DNA of 64,000 bases, from the NCBI RefSeq assembly GCF_015209745.1, contig NZ_CP063657.1:1488001-1552000 (forward strand). The letters run 5' to 3'. Each line of letters opens with the position of its first letter. The first letter of the stretch is position 1. Below the pieces are notes generated by a model. It searched no databases. It was given only the letters and a program-made list of their open reading frames with translations, and was not told the origin of the DNA. Origin of the DNA: Lysobacter avium (GTDB taxonomy: Bacteria; Pseudomonadota; Gammaproteobacteria; Xanthomonadales; Xanthomonadaceae). Positions 16,260 to 24,740 of this stretch are shown piece after piece. The position numbers were made by a program, and so were the translations under genes.

Positions 16260-17408
16260 CTAGAACCGATAGATGGCCGCGAGTCCGGTCTCGCTGGGCA
16301 TCCGGCCCTTGGGAACCACGACCACCTGGCCGCCGTTGGCGATCACCTTCTCGGCGATGTCGTCCAGCAGATCCTCGCCAATGCCTCCCTCGGCAGCGAA
16401 GTCCACGGCACCGCTCTCGGGGTCCATGGTGCCGTTGACCTGGCGGTCGGCCTCCACCAGCAACGTGGACACGCGGCCGGAAAACGCACTGCGACCGACC
16501 TGGGCGACATCGTCGTTGGCAAGCCAACGTGCGCGCGCCGCGTGGTACATATCGACCAACCCGGCCAGACGCTCCAGGTATTTCGGCTCCATGACGCGCC
16601 ACGCACGCTCGCGCAACTCATCCATGCCCAGTGCATCGGGATGGGTGTCGATGCCCTGAGGCAGGAGGTAGGCGTTGTGGCTCAGCTTGCGAAACACCGC
16701 CTGGTGCTCTGGCAACGCGGCCAGCATCAGCGGCAACCGCGACGGGCGCGAGAACTGCTCGGCTACCGCGCGATCCACCGCACGGAAGAACTGTTCGGTA
16801 TCGGCGTCCACCAACTTGCTGCGCTCGATCTGGCCGTCGTTGACACCGGCGATGGTGGCCGCGGCTCCGCGCGACCACGAGGCCGGACGCTGTCGCAACG
16901 GGTCGTCGCCGAGTACCGATTCCAGGGTGTCGGGAAAGTCGTCGCCGGCGTCGAACGGATCAAGCGCATCGCGGTTGCCGACGAACAAACTGGCGCTGTG
17001 ACGGTTGATCGCGAGAACCTGGTAACGATCCGCGGACTGCACCATCCGCAGCAGCGGCTTGATGTGGAAACTGTCGCCGACATTGACCAGCTCGGGCACG
17101 GCGCGCTGCAGGCGGTAGACGCGGAAAATATCCGGCGAGACCAGCACCGCCAGGCCGTCCAGGGTGTGGTTCCAGAAGTTGCGCTCCTCGCCCAGCTTGC
17201 GCAGGTTGGCCAGCAGCGGCGCCGGATCCTTGTCCGGATAACGTTCCTTCCACGACGCCTCCGCCTTCTTGACCAGGTTGCCGAAACGGATAGGGTCCTG
17301 GCCGTTGTCCGGATGGCTGCGATGGGTCGGCTGATACAGCGAAATGCACGGGCCGACCGGATCCTGGAAAAGGTTTCCGGTGAAGTCGTCGATAAGTGAA
17401 TGCATCAT
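16260..17408 (-). CDS. baeRF family 3 protein (bacterial relative of eukaryotic/archaeal release factor 1)
   Basis: The 382-residue protein matches the bacterial eRF1-like baeRF group 3. The N-terminus has SLIDDFTGNLFQDPVGPCISLYQPTH, and the C-terminal third (GGIGEDLLDDIAEKVIANGGQVVVVP) resembles the eRF1 third domain with its L7Ae-like pattern. Comparative work on the baeRF families proposed ribosome-rescue or translation-quality-control roles, but group 3 has no established function that I know of. No partner gene is obvious: an Lrp regulator lies convergent and a metallopeptidase gene divergent. Confidence 0.75.
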   Translation of the reverse strand: MMHSLIDDFTGNLFQDPVGPCISLYQPTHRSHPDNGQDPIRFGNLVKKAEASWKERYPDKDPAPLLANLRKLGEERNFWNHTLDGLAVLVSPDIFRVYRLQRAVPELVNVGDSFHIKPLLRMVQSADRYQVLAINRHSASLFVGNRDALDPFDAGDDFPDTLESVLGDDPLRQRPASWSRGAAATIAGVNDGQIERSKLVDADTEQFFRAVDRAVAEQFSRPSRLPLMLAALPEHQAVFRKLSHNAYLLPQGIDTHPDALGMDELRERAWRVMEPKYLERLAGLVDMYHAARARWLANDDVAQVGRSAFSGRVSTLLVEADRQVNGTMDPESGAVDFAAEGGIGEDLLDDIAEKVIANGGQVVVVPKGRMPSETGLAAIYRF

Positions 17409-17563
17409 GGCACCTCTGTAAACGTGGAATGGGGCGGAAAACCCCCGGTGTTGCTACCTGGGAGCCAGTCTACCCGGCGCAGTTGAAGGCAGCGTCGTGA
17501 CGGGATGTGGCGCTGTCGCGGCTGCGCGCCGGAAAGACTGCGGGTTTGCCGTATCGTGGCCCC

Positions 17564-18088
17564 ATGCCCGAGCTGAAGTACCTCGCCGGTTACGACGCCC
17601 ATCTGCTGGATCAGGTTCGCGCGATGATTCACTCCGATCGGCTGGGCCCCTGGCTGCGTGAGCGCTACGAGCAGCCTCACGATGTGCGCAACGACGGCGC
17701 CTTGTACCAGTACGTTGTCGGGCTCAAGGATCGGCACATGCGCAAGGCGCCTCCGCTGGACAAGGTGGTGTTCGACAACCGCCTGCAGGTCGTGCGGCAT
17801 GCGCTGGGCACCCACACATCGATCTCACGTGTTCAGGGTGCCCGCCTCAAGGCGAGCCGTGAGATACGGATTGCAGGGGTTTTCCGCGACGCACCCCAGC
17901 CGTTTCTCCGGATGATTGTCGTCCACGAGCTGGCCCACCTGCGGGAGTCGGCGCACAACAGGGCGTTCTACCAGCTCTGCGCGCACATGGAACCGGACTA
18001 CCACCAGTTGGAGTTCGACATGCGGCTGTACTTGACCCAGCTGGAGATCGATCGGCGCAAGCAGTTGCCTCCGATCGCCGATCCGTAG
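17564..18088 (+). CDS. YgjP-like metallopeptidase domain protein
   Basis: The 174-residue protein contains HELAH (121-125) followed by H131 and a family-typical C-terminus. This is the zinc-binding pattern of the YgjP/WLM-related family (DUF45). Members are annotated as putative metallopeptidases or, in E. coli, as UTP pyrophosphatase. The upstream frame to 17507 lacks family resemblance, so the ATG at 17564 was chosen although its ribosome site is weak. The protein is soluble, with no signal peptide seen. Substrate is unknown. Confidence 0.8.
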   Translation: MPELKYLAGYDAHLLDQVRAMIHSDRLGPWLRERYEQPHDVRNDGALYQYVVGLKDRHMRKAPPLDKVVFDNRLQVVRHALGTHTSISRVQGARLKASREIRIAGVFRDAPQPFLRMIVVHELAHLRESAHNRAFYQLCAHMEPDYHQLEFDMRLYLTQLEIDRRKQLPPIADP

Positions 18089-18100
18089 ACCTCCCACGAC

Positions 18101-18364
18101 TCAGCCGCTGCAACCCCCGCAACAGATGGACGGCAACTGCTCGATCGCGTCCGGTGCCACCGGATAGCCCGCGAAACCCAGGACGGTGGCCAGATGCCCG
18201 GAATCCAGCGTCGCTGCGACGCGCAGGCGCCCGGTTGAGGGTGTGAAATCGATGACCGCCGCAGGGTCGACGTCGTAAATTGCATCTTCAATCCGTTCCA
18301 GCGCCTGGGGGTCGATAACTGCGTCGCCTGCCCTGTCGCCCATGTCGACGTGAAACTCGCTCAT
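18101..18364 (-). CDS. Small HMA-like domain protein with C-terminal CCGGC tail
   Basis: The 87-residue protein shows the beta-alpha-beta-beta-alpha-beta pattern of heavy-metal-associated domains: FHVDM at the start, ALERIEDAIYDVDP, AAVIDFTPSTGRLRVAATL, then LGFAGYPV. The usual GMxCxxC metal loop is replaced by cysteine-free MGDRAGD. Instead three cysteines (C81, C82, C85) sit at the C-terminus in ICCGGCSG. AGGAG is 7 bases before the ATG at 18364. A role in metal binding or transfer is inference; the mscS-like gene upstream on the same strand gives no clue. Confidence 0.65.
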   Translation of the reverse strand: MSEFHVDMGDRAGDAVIDPQALERIEDAIYDVDPAAVIDFTPSTGRLRVAATLDSGHLATVLGFAGYPVAPDAIEQLPSICCGGCSG

Positions 18365-18436
18365 GCCGGTGCTCCTGCCTGTGTTCGTCTTGACGGCCAT
18401 GGTGCGCGGGCCCCCGGAGGAACGCCGTGACCACGG

Positions 18437-19105
18437 TCAAGCGTCGGGCAGACCGTAGCGCCGGTTGGCGCTTTGTTCAGCCCCGCTTGCCAGCATGCCC
18501 CCATAAGCGGCTATTCCTGGTGCACGGGTAGATATCGCGGTCGGGTTGGCACCGCCGCGTGCAGGCAGGTGGCGGCGCACCGTGCGTTGGAAGAACAGGT
18601 TGTTGGGCACCTGCAGCACGGACGTGGTCTTGCCGTCGATGCACTCCTGCAGCGTCGTGTAGATCAGGTTGATGTCCACCACCTGGCCCTGGAGCCCCGG
18701 TTTCTCCCCGTTCTCGAGCAATTCGATGTGGTCATTCAGCCGGAACGGCCGCGTGGTGAGGATCAGCGCGGTGCAGAAGATATTGGACAGCACGCTCCAG
18801 GCGGCAAAGAACGCGACCGCGCCGACGGCCGCAAAGCCGGTGAACGCGGTCCACAGGATCGTGCCGGAGACCCCGAAGCGCTCCAGTATCAACAGCAGCG
18901 CCCCGAACGACACCAGGAAACCGAGCAGTCGGCGCCCGCCGACCGCCACCTGCGGCAGCAGGTTGTAGCGCTGGCTGACACGCAGGATCAGGCGCCGCCC
19001 CAGCGCCCGAAGGGCCCACGCCGCAATCAGGATCAGCACGATCTGCCCGGCCGGAACAAGTACGTCAAGCCACTGCTGGCTCCACGGCGGCAACTGGTCT
19101 TTCAT
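18437..19105 (-). CDS. Mechanosensitive ion channel family protein (MscS type, short)
   Basis: The 222-residue protein has about three transmembrane helices (roughly 18-36, 60-78 and 84-108). The MscS pore-lining region and beta domain follow, recognisable from FTGFAAVGAVAFFAAWSVLSN and RPFRLNDHIEL. It is shorter than E. coli MscS, and its C-terminal cytoplasmic cage is reduced. The start codon at 19105 lacks a strong ribosome site; a TTG at 19180 would add 25 residues. Likely an inner-membrane osmotic-release channel. Confidence 0.75.
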   Translation of the reverse strand: MKDQLPPWSQQWLDVLVPAGQIVLILIAAWALRALGRRLILRVSQRYNLLPQVAVGGRRLLGFLVSFGALLLILERFGVSGTILWTAFTGFAAVGAVAFFAAWSVLSNIFCTALILTTRPFRLNDHIELLENGEKPGLQGQVVDINLIYTTLQECIDGKTTSVLQVPNNLFFQRTVRRHLPARGGANPTAISTRAPGIAAYGGMLASGAEQSANRRYGLPDA

Positions 19106-19267
19106 CGGCGATTCGGCGCTCTTGCGGGTGGTTGGATCCGCGTGCGGATCCTTGAGGGAGGCAAGGATACCGCCAGCCAAGGGCGCATGCGGGGGTGGCT
19201 TTTGTCATGGGTGGCCAAGTGGCGCATGGGTTAGTCTGCAACATCCCAACGACGAGGTTCCTGTCCT

Positions 19268-21493
19268 ATGAAGCACCCTCTCGCGCTGGCCCTGGCTGTG
19301 GCGCTGACCACCAGCCTGGCCGCATGCAGCCAGTCCGAAGCCAATCCGGCTGAGCCCAGCCAGTCCGCATCCCAGGACGGCAACACCGTGAACGAATCCA
19401 GCGACAACCCCTTCTTCGCCGAGAGCAGCCTGCCGCTGCACTACCCCGCGTTCGACAAGATCACCGACGCCGATTTCGGCCCCGGTTTTGATCGCGGCAT
19501 GGCCGAGCACCTTAAGGAAGTCGAGGCGATCGCCAACAACAGCGCAGCGCCGACTTTCGAGAACACCATCATCGCGCTGGAGAAGTCCGGCGAGATCCTC
19601 GACCGCACCTCGACCGTGTTCTTCTCGCTGGTCGGTGCCGACACCAACGACACCCGCAAGAAGATCCAGGCCGAGTACGCACCAAAGCTCGCCGCGCATC
19701 GCGACGCCATTGCGCTTAACCCCAAGCTGTTCGAGCGCGTCCAGAAGCTGTACGACACCCGCGACTCGCTGGGCCTGGATGCCGAGGGTGTGCGCCTGGT
19801 TGAGCGCTATCACACCGACCTGGTCCGTTCGGGTGCCAAACTCCCCGAAGCCGACAAGGTGCGTCTGAAGGAAATCAACGGCGAGCTGGCCAATCTCAGC
19901 ACCTCTTTCAACCAGAACGTGCTGGCCGAGGTGAACGCGTCGGCCATCACCGTTGACAGCAAGGACGAGCTGGCTGGCATGACCGACGACCAGATCGCCG
20001 CCGCGGCCGACGCCGCCAAGGCCGCCGGCAAGGAAGGCAAGTACGTCATCGCCCTGCTCAACACCACCGGCCAGCCGCTGCAGTCGCAGCTGGAAAACCG
20101 CGCCCTGCGCGAGCGCCTGCACAAGGCATCGGTCAGCCGCGGCAGCCGCGGCAACGAGTTCGACAACAGCAGGCTGGTGTCGACGATCCTCAAGCTGCGC
20201 GCCGAGAAGGCCGGCATGCTCGGTTATCCGACCTACGCGGCCTACGTGTTGGCCGATGAAACCGCCAAAACCCCCGAGGCGGTCAACGAAATGCTCGGCA
20301 AGCTGGCCCCGCCGGCCGTCGCCAACGCCCGCCGCGAAGGCGCCGCGCTGCAGGCAATGATCGACAAGGAGCAGGCCGCCAAGGGCGAACCCAGCTTCAA
20401 GCTGGAGCCGTGGGACTGGGCGTATTACACCGAGAAGGTCCGCGCCGACAAGTACGACTTTGACGAGTCACAGCTCAAGCCGTATCTGGAAATGAAGAAC
20501 GTGCTCGAGAACGGCGTGTTCTACGCCGCCGGCCAGCTGTACGGCCTGAGCTTCAAGCAGCGCACCGACCTGCCGGTCTACCACCCCGACGTGACCACAT
20601 ACGACGTGTTCGACAAGGACGGCAGCCAGCTGGCGATCTTCGTGTTCGACCCGTTCGCCCGTCCGTCCAAGCGCGGCGGTGCGTGGATGAACTCCTACGT
20701 CTCCCAGTCGGAGCTGACCGGCAACCTGCCGATCGTGGCCAACCACCTCAACATCACCAAGCCGACCAATGGCCCGGCGCTGATGACGTGGGACGAGACC
20801 ACCACGATGTTCCACGAGTTCGGCCATGCGCTGCACGGCATGTTCTCCAACGTGAAGTACCCCTACTTCAGCGGCACCAGCGTGCCGCGCGACTTTGTCG
20901 AGTTCCCGTCCCAGGTCAACGAGATGTGGGCCGACTGGCCCAGCGTGCTGGCCAACTACGCCAAGCACTACAAGACCGGCGAGGCAATGCCGCAGGCGTT
21001 GCTGGACAAGGTTGCGGCAGCTTCCAAGTTCAACCAGGGCTTTGCCACCACCGAGTACCTGGGTTCGGCGATGCTTGACCAGAGCTGGCACCAGGTGAAG
21101 GCCGACAGGATCCCTGACGCCGCCGGCGTAATGGACTTCGAAGCCGCGGCGCTGAAAGCCAACGGGACCGACTACGCGGCCGTGCCGCCGCGTTACCGCA
21201 CGCCGTACTTCAGCCACATCATGGGCGGCTACGCAGCGGGCTACTACGCCTACATCTGGTCGGAAGTGCTCGACGCGAATACGGTCGAGTACATCAAGAA
21301 CAATGGCGGCCTGACCCGCGAGAATGGCGATCGCTTCCGCGACACCCTGCTCTCGCGCGGCGGCAGCAAGGACGCCCTGCAGCTGTTCCGTGACTTCGCC
21401 GGCCACGAGGCGGAAATCACGCCGTTGCTGGTACGCCGAGGACTTGATGGCACGGTCACCGACGACGCCAAGGTGCCGGTCATCAAGGAGTAG
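19268..21493 (+). CDS. dcp: M3 family peptidyl-dipeptidase Dcp, lipoprotein form
   Basis: The 741-residue protein has a lipoprotein signal peptide (LAACS lipobox), then a linker and a full-length M3 metallopeptidase. The zinc motif is HEFGH at 516-520. The overall architecture matches peptidyl-dipeptidase Dcp, which removes C-terminal dipeptides from oligopeptides. The signal peptide places it in the envelope, whereas E. coli Dcp lacks one. A strong terminator follows the stop codon. Confidence 0.9.
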   Translation: MKHPLALALAVALTTSLAACSQSEANPAEPSQSASQDGNTVNESSDNPFFAESSLPLHYPAFDKITDADFGPGFDRGMAEHLKEVEAIANNSAAPTFENTIIALEKSGEILDRTSTVFFSLVGADTNDTRKKIQAEYAPKLAAHRDAIALNPKLFERVQKLYDTRDSLGLDAEGVRLVERYHTDLVRSGAKLPEADKVRLKEINGELANLSTSFNQNVLAEVNASAITVDSKDELAGMTDDQIAAAADAAKAAGKEGKYVIALLNTTGQPLQSQLENRALRERLHKASVSRGSRGNEFDNSRLVSTILKLRAEKAGMLGYPTYAAYVLADETAKTPEAVNEMLGKLAPPAVANARREGAALQAMIDKEQAAKGEPSFKLEPWDWAYYTEKVRADKYDFDESQLKPYLEMKNVLENGVFYAAGQLYGLSFKQRTDLPVYHPDVTTYDVFDKDGSQLAIFVFDPFARPSKRGGAWMNSYVSQSELTGNLPIVANHLNITKPTNGPALMTWDETTTMFHEFGHALHGMFSNVKYPYFSGTSVPRDFVEFPSQVNEMWADWPSVLANYAKHYKTGEAMPQALLDKVAAASKFNQGFATTEYLGSAMLDQSWHQVKADRIPDAAGVMDFEAAALKANGTDYAAVPPRYRTPYFSHIMGGYAAGYYAYIWSEVLDANTVEYIKNNGGLTRENGDRFRDTLLSRGGSKDALQLFRDFAGHEAEITPLLVRRGLDGTVTDDAKVPVIKE

Positions 21494-21514
21494 TCCAGCC
21501 GCGAGGCCTGGATC

Positions 21515-21550
21515 AAAAACGCCGCCGGGTTTGATCCCGGCGGCGTTTTT
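21515..21550. terminator. Bidirectional rho-independent terminator between dcp and the DUF3298 gene
   Basis: AAAAACGCCGCCGGG, loop TTTGAT and CCCGGCGGCGTTTTT form a perfect stem with an A-tract on one side and a T-tract on the other. It can stop transcription from both convergent genes. Confidence 0.95.
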
Positions 21551-21575
21551 GGTGATGAAGGATTTTGTGGACCGA

Positions 21576-22433
21576 TCAGCGCTGGCTGCCACCGTCGAAG
21601 AGCTCGCGGTATTGGGCGGCGAGATGCGGCATCAGGACGCTGGCCGGCACATCAACCGTCTGGACCCCATCCGAGTAGGGTCCGACCTGGTAGGGCGAGA
21701 ACACGAATCGCAGTCCGCGCAGCTTTCCCGCATCCCCTGGCAATGGCTCGAACTGGGCGAACTGCGCCGCCTCGGGCGCGGTTCCATCGTCGATCATCCG
21801 ACCCGCGCTGCGCATCATCCGCGTGCGCTCGGCGGGGTCTATGCGCTCGGCTTCCAGCCGCTGCGAAAGACGCGTATGCAACTGCTCGCGGGCGAAGTCG
21901 GAAATCGCCTTCCAACCGCTGGCGTCGGTCACCAGCTCCTCGGCGGTCAGCATCTTCTTCTGCGCGGGGAGCCAGTTGAAACGCGCGAGCAACGGCATGC
22001 CATGCGCGCCGCCCGTGTAGCTGCTGCCGTCGGCAGCCCAGGACACAAGCTGCGGTGTGCGCAACACCTCGACAAAGCTCAGCGACAGGTCGTACGGAAC
22101 ATTGCTGCCGGCATCCTCACCGCGGGGCCGCGACTGCGCGGCCTGGATCATTTCCTCGCGGGCGCTGTCGGCATAGGCTTTCAACTGCCTCGCCAGCCCC
22201 GGATACGTGGAGGCATCGCCCTGATAGCTGATGCCCACCAGATAATCGCTCGTTCCCTCGACGGTGTCCTCAAGTATCACGGGCCGGTCGTCGGCCACCG
22301 GTTCGGGCAACGCTGAAGGCTGGGTGCTGGCAGGGACTGCCGGCGCGGCCGCGTCGGGCGGCGAACGATCGCAGCCGGCCGCGGTGACCAGCAGTGCGGC
22401 CAGGAGCGCGGCGATGAGTGGCGTGTGACGCAT
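21576..22433 (-). CDS. DUF3298/RsiV-type lipoprotein
   Basis: The 285-residue protein has a lipoprotein signal peptide (LLVTAAGC) and a proline/alanine-rich linker. A DUF4163/DUF3298 domain pair follows, with SWAADGSSYTGGAHG and the C-terminal VFSPYQVGPYSDG segment characteristic of the RsiV-like family. Gram-negative members are uncharacterised envelope proteins; RsiV of Bacillus binds lysozyme. A CGGACG-TGA-CGTCCG inverted repeat at 22474-22488 lies 41 bases upstream and could be an operator. Confidence 0.85.
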   Translation of the reverse strand: MRHTPLIAALLAALLVTAAGCDRSPPDAAAPAVPASTQPSALPEPVADDRPVILEDTVEGTSDYLVGISYQGDASTYPGLARQLKAYADSAREEMIQAAQSRPRGEDAGSNVPYDLSLSFVEVLRTPQLVSWAADGSSYTGGAHGMPLLARFNWLPAQKKMLTAEELVTDASGWKAISDFAREQLHTRLSQRLEAERIDPAERTRMMRSAGRMIDDGTAPEAAQFAQFEPLPGDAGKLRGLRFVFSPYQVGPYSDGVQTVDVPASVLMPHLAAQYRELFDGGSQR

Positions 22434-22560
22434 GGAGGTACCCCCTGGACGAATTACGCGCAGCCTAAATGTGCGGACGTGACGTCCGGATGCACGAAAA
22501 CCCTCTGCAACCAGGTCTGCCGCCCGATGCGGCTCTCCGCCGGTCAGGGGCCGCGGGGGC

Positions 22561-23274
22561 TCACCAATCGGTGCGGTGCGGGATCAGTCTCTGCAGTTCC
22601 TCGTCGGTCAGGTTGCGCCACTGGCCGATCTTCAGCCGACCCAGCTTGACGTTGCCGATACGCACGCGAACCAGGGTCTTGACCCGGAACTTGAAATACG
22701 CGGCCATCAGTCGGATCTGCCGATTGAGTCCCTGCACCAGCACGATGCGAAAGCCGAAACGCCCCAGCTTGGAGGTCTTGCAGGGCAACGTGGTCTGGCC
22801 GTGGATGGGCACTCCCTTGGCCATCGCGCGCAGGAATTCCGGGGTTACGTCGTGGTTGACCGCCACCAGGTACTCCTTCTCCAGCTTGTTTTCGGCGCGC
22901 AGGATCTCGTTGACGATGTCCCCGTTGCTGGTCAGCAGGATCAGCCCTTCCGAATCCTTGTCCAGGCGGCCGATGGGAAAGATTCGCTGCTCATGACCGA
23001 TGAAGTCGACGATGTTCCCGTCCACCGCCGACTCGGTCGTGCAGGTGATCCCGACCGGCTTGTTGAGCATGATGTAGACGTGCTTGCGCTTGCCCTTGGC
23101 CACGGTTCGCACACGCAGCGCCTGGCCATCCACCTTGACTTCGTCGTCTTCGCCGACTTCGGAGCCGACCCGCGCGCGGATTCCGTTGACCGTCACGCGA
23201 CCCTCCGAGATCAGGCGATCGGCTTCGCGACGGGAACAGAACCCGCTTTCGCTGATGTGTTTGTTGAGGCGCAT
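22561..23274 (-). CDS. rluF: 23S rRNA pseudouridine synthase RluF
   Basis: The 237-residue protein has an N-terminal S4 RNA-binding domain (RLNKHISESGFCSRREADRL) and a RsuA/RluB/RluF catalytic domain. The catalytic aspartate is D105 in GRLDKDSEG. Resemblance to E. coli RluF (23S rRNA U2604) is good through the C-terminal QGLNRQIRLMAAYF motif. The start at 23274 is the family start, but no clear Shine-Dalgarno precedes it. A second, divergent member lies at 63157-63885. Confidence 0.9.
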   Translation of the reverse strand: MRLNKHISESGFCSRREADRLISEGRVTVNGIRARVGSEVGEDDEVKVDGQALRVRTVAKGKRKHVYIMLNKPVGITCTTESAVDGNIVDFIGHEQRIFPIGRLDKDSEGLILLTSNGDIVNEILRAENKLEKEYLVAVNHDVTPEFLRAMAKGVPIHGQTTLPCKTSKLGRFGFRIVLVQGLNRQIRLMAAYFKFRVKTLVRVRIGNVKLGRLKIGQWRNLTDEELQRLIPHRTDW

Positions 23275-23385
23275 GGTTGGGCGTTGGCCGGAACGGGGCG
23301 CGTAGGCTGGCACAAGTGCCCGCTAATGGCGAACAGCGGCGAAAAATCCGCCGCTTCACGCTCGCCCAGGCACGTTTGCGTCGGC

Positions 23386-23694
23386 TTACTCGACCAGCGA
23401 AAGGTAGGCGGGATGGCGCTTGGCCCATCCAGCGGCATAGGTGCATTCCGGGCGCACCTTCCACTTCTGCTCGCCAGCGTATTTGAAAGCCGATTCCACA
23501 AGCTGACCGGCGATCCCGCGGCCGCCAATCTCCGAGGGCACGCCGGTGTGGGTAATGACCATGACGCCCCCTTCCTCGTGATAGTCCAGCACCGCATCGG
23601 TGCCGTCCACGGTTAGGGTGAAACGACCGCCGCTGGCGTCGTGGCGCGGTGCCGGGGTTTGCGGTGATGTGTTGTCCGGGGATTGTCCTGCCAT
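23386..23694 (-). CDS. GNAT-type N-acetyltransferase of the NATD1/YidJ family
   Basis: This 102-residue protein is the minimal acetyltransferase form. After a disordered N-terminus comes the acetyl-CoA binding stretch IGGRGIAGQLV (about 56-66) and the C-terminal CTYAAGWAKRHPAY typical of the NATD1 family. Substrate is unknown. It is separated from rluF by 111 bases on the same strand. Confidence 0.85.
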   Translation of the reverse strand: MAGQSPDNTSPQTPAPRHDASGGRFTLTVDGTDAVLDYHEEGGVMVITHTGVPSEIGGRGIAGQLVESAFKYAGEQKWKVRPECTYAAGWAKRHPAYLSLVE

Positions 23695-23860
23695 GGGGAA
23701 GCTCCTGACGGTTGTTGGGATGCCCGCAATCTACTACCGCAGGCATTCACCGCAGATGAGCACCGCGTAGGGGGACACTGCGTGCCTTCTCCCGTCGGGA
23801 CCTGACGCGGTGGGGCAACATGCTGCCGCGCGGGGGGTGTCCCGGCCCGATGTTGGCGAC

Positions 23861-23876
23861 TGGCACGGAACCTGCA
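23861..23876 (+). promoter_or_regulatory. Near-consensus sigma-54 (RpoN) promoter
   Basis: TGGCACG-GAAC-CTGCA matches the -24/-12 consensus TGGCACG-N4-TTGCA with one mismatch and exact GG-N10-GC spacing. The transcription start would be near 23887. A hairpin (CCCGC-ctgct-GCGGG, 23891-23905), a GGAGG ribosome site and the ATG at 23922 follow. Inverted arms GGGACAC (23772-23778) and GTGTCCC (23837-23843) upstream could be activator sites. Confidence 0.6.
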
Positions 23877-23921
23877 GTGATCTGCTTACACCCGCCTGCT
23901 GCGGGCTCGGGGAGGTGAGCA

Positions 23922-24122
23922 ATGTGGGATCAGGACAACTCGCGCGCCGCGCCGTGCGCCGCCTGCGCCGACGACGATGAAGGGGACCTGGTGGCGCGTC
24001 TGTACGAGCTGAGCCAGGACTCGGCCGCCGACGACGCCGAGCTGGAAAGCCTGGACGCTATCGTCTACCAGCGCCTGCTGCAGACTTACGGCGACGAGGT
24101 CACCGTCCCACTGGACGCCTGA
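23922..24122 (+). CDS. Small acidic hypothetical protein, 66 residues
   Basis: I do not recognise this protein. It is strongly acidic, contains the cysteine pair CAAC near residue 13-16 followed by DDDEG, and looks helical through its middle (LVARLYELSQDSAADDAELESLDAIVY). A textbook GGAGGTGA ribosome site five bases before the ATG and a near-consensus sigma-54 promoter upstream argue that it is real. It is convergent with the rhomboid gene (9 bases), so it forms a single-gene transcript. Sigma-54 control suggests a regulated role in nitrogen, motility or pilus biology, but that is only inference. Confidence 0.7.
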   Translation: MWDQDNSRAAPCAACADDDEGDLVARLYELSQDSAADDAELESLDAIVYQRLLQTYGDEVTVPLDA

Positions 24123-24131
24123 GTTTCCGCC

Positions 24132-24737
24132 TCATCCGAACGAGGGGCTCAGCAGCGCACGCACCAAGTGGCTGCCGATGGCCGGGTTGAGCATCAGTAC
24201 GAACAGCACACCGTAGATCGCCCCGGCAAGATGCGCGCTGTGGTTGGTCCGGCCGCCGCCGCTTCGATCCATCCAGAACGAGTAGCCGACGAAGAACACG
24301 CCGTACAGGATCGCCGGCACCGGCAGGAAGAACACGAAGATCAGCGACCACGGCTTGACCAGGATGAAGGCGAACAACACCGCCGATACCGCCCCGGAAG
24401 CGCCCAGGCTGCGGTAGTTACGGTCGCCCTTGTGGCGCAGGTAGGTGGGCATGATCGCCACCACGATTGCCGACAGGTAGAACAGCGCGAAGCCGACGGG
24501 GCCGATCATCTGGGTGATCAGCTCCTCGGCGAAGCGGCCGAAGAAGAACAACGTGATCATGTTGAACAGCAGGTGCTGCCAGTCGGCGTGGATGAAGCCA
24601 TGCGTGATCAGGCGGTCGTACTGCTTCGCGCCGCTGATGGCTGGCGGCCACAGGATCAGGCGCTCCAGCAGGCGCGGATTGCCGAATGCCTGCCAGGAGA
24701 CCAGGACGGTGACGGCGATGATGGCCAGGGTGATCAT
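24132..24737 (-). CDS. Rhomboid family intramembrane serine protease
   Basis: The 201-residue protein has about six transmembrane helices. It carries the rhomboid dyad: S114 in GASGAVSA and H169 in NHSAHLAG. The HxxxN-type pattern in helix 2 (HADWQHLLFN) also fits. Rhomboids cut transmembrane substrates within the membrane. The ATG lies 3 bases after the stop of the peptide transporter gene, so the two are probably cotranscribed. Confidence 0.9.
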   Translation of the reverse strand: MITLAIIAVTVLVSWQAFGNPRLLERLILWPPAISGAKQYDRLITHGFIHADWQHLLFNMITLFFFGRFAEELITQMIGPVGFALFYLSAIVVAIMPTYLRHKGDRNYRSLGASGAVSAVLFAFILVKPWSLIFVFFLPVPAILYGVFFVGYSFWMDRSGGGRTNHSAHLAGAIYGVLFVLMLNPAIGSHLVRALLSPSFG

Positions 24738-24740
24738 GGG

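Noticed and set aside
22474..22488. Inverted repeat CGGACG-TGA-CGTCCG
   Set aside because: The arms are only six bases and GC-rich, with no promoter elements around. It is mentioned under the DUF3298 gene but not claimed as an operator.
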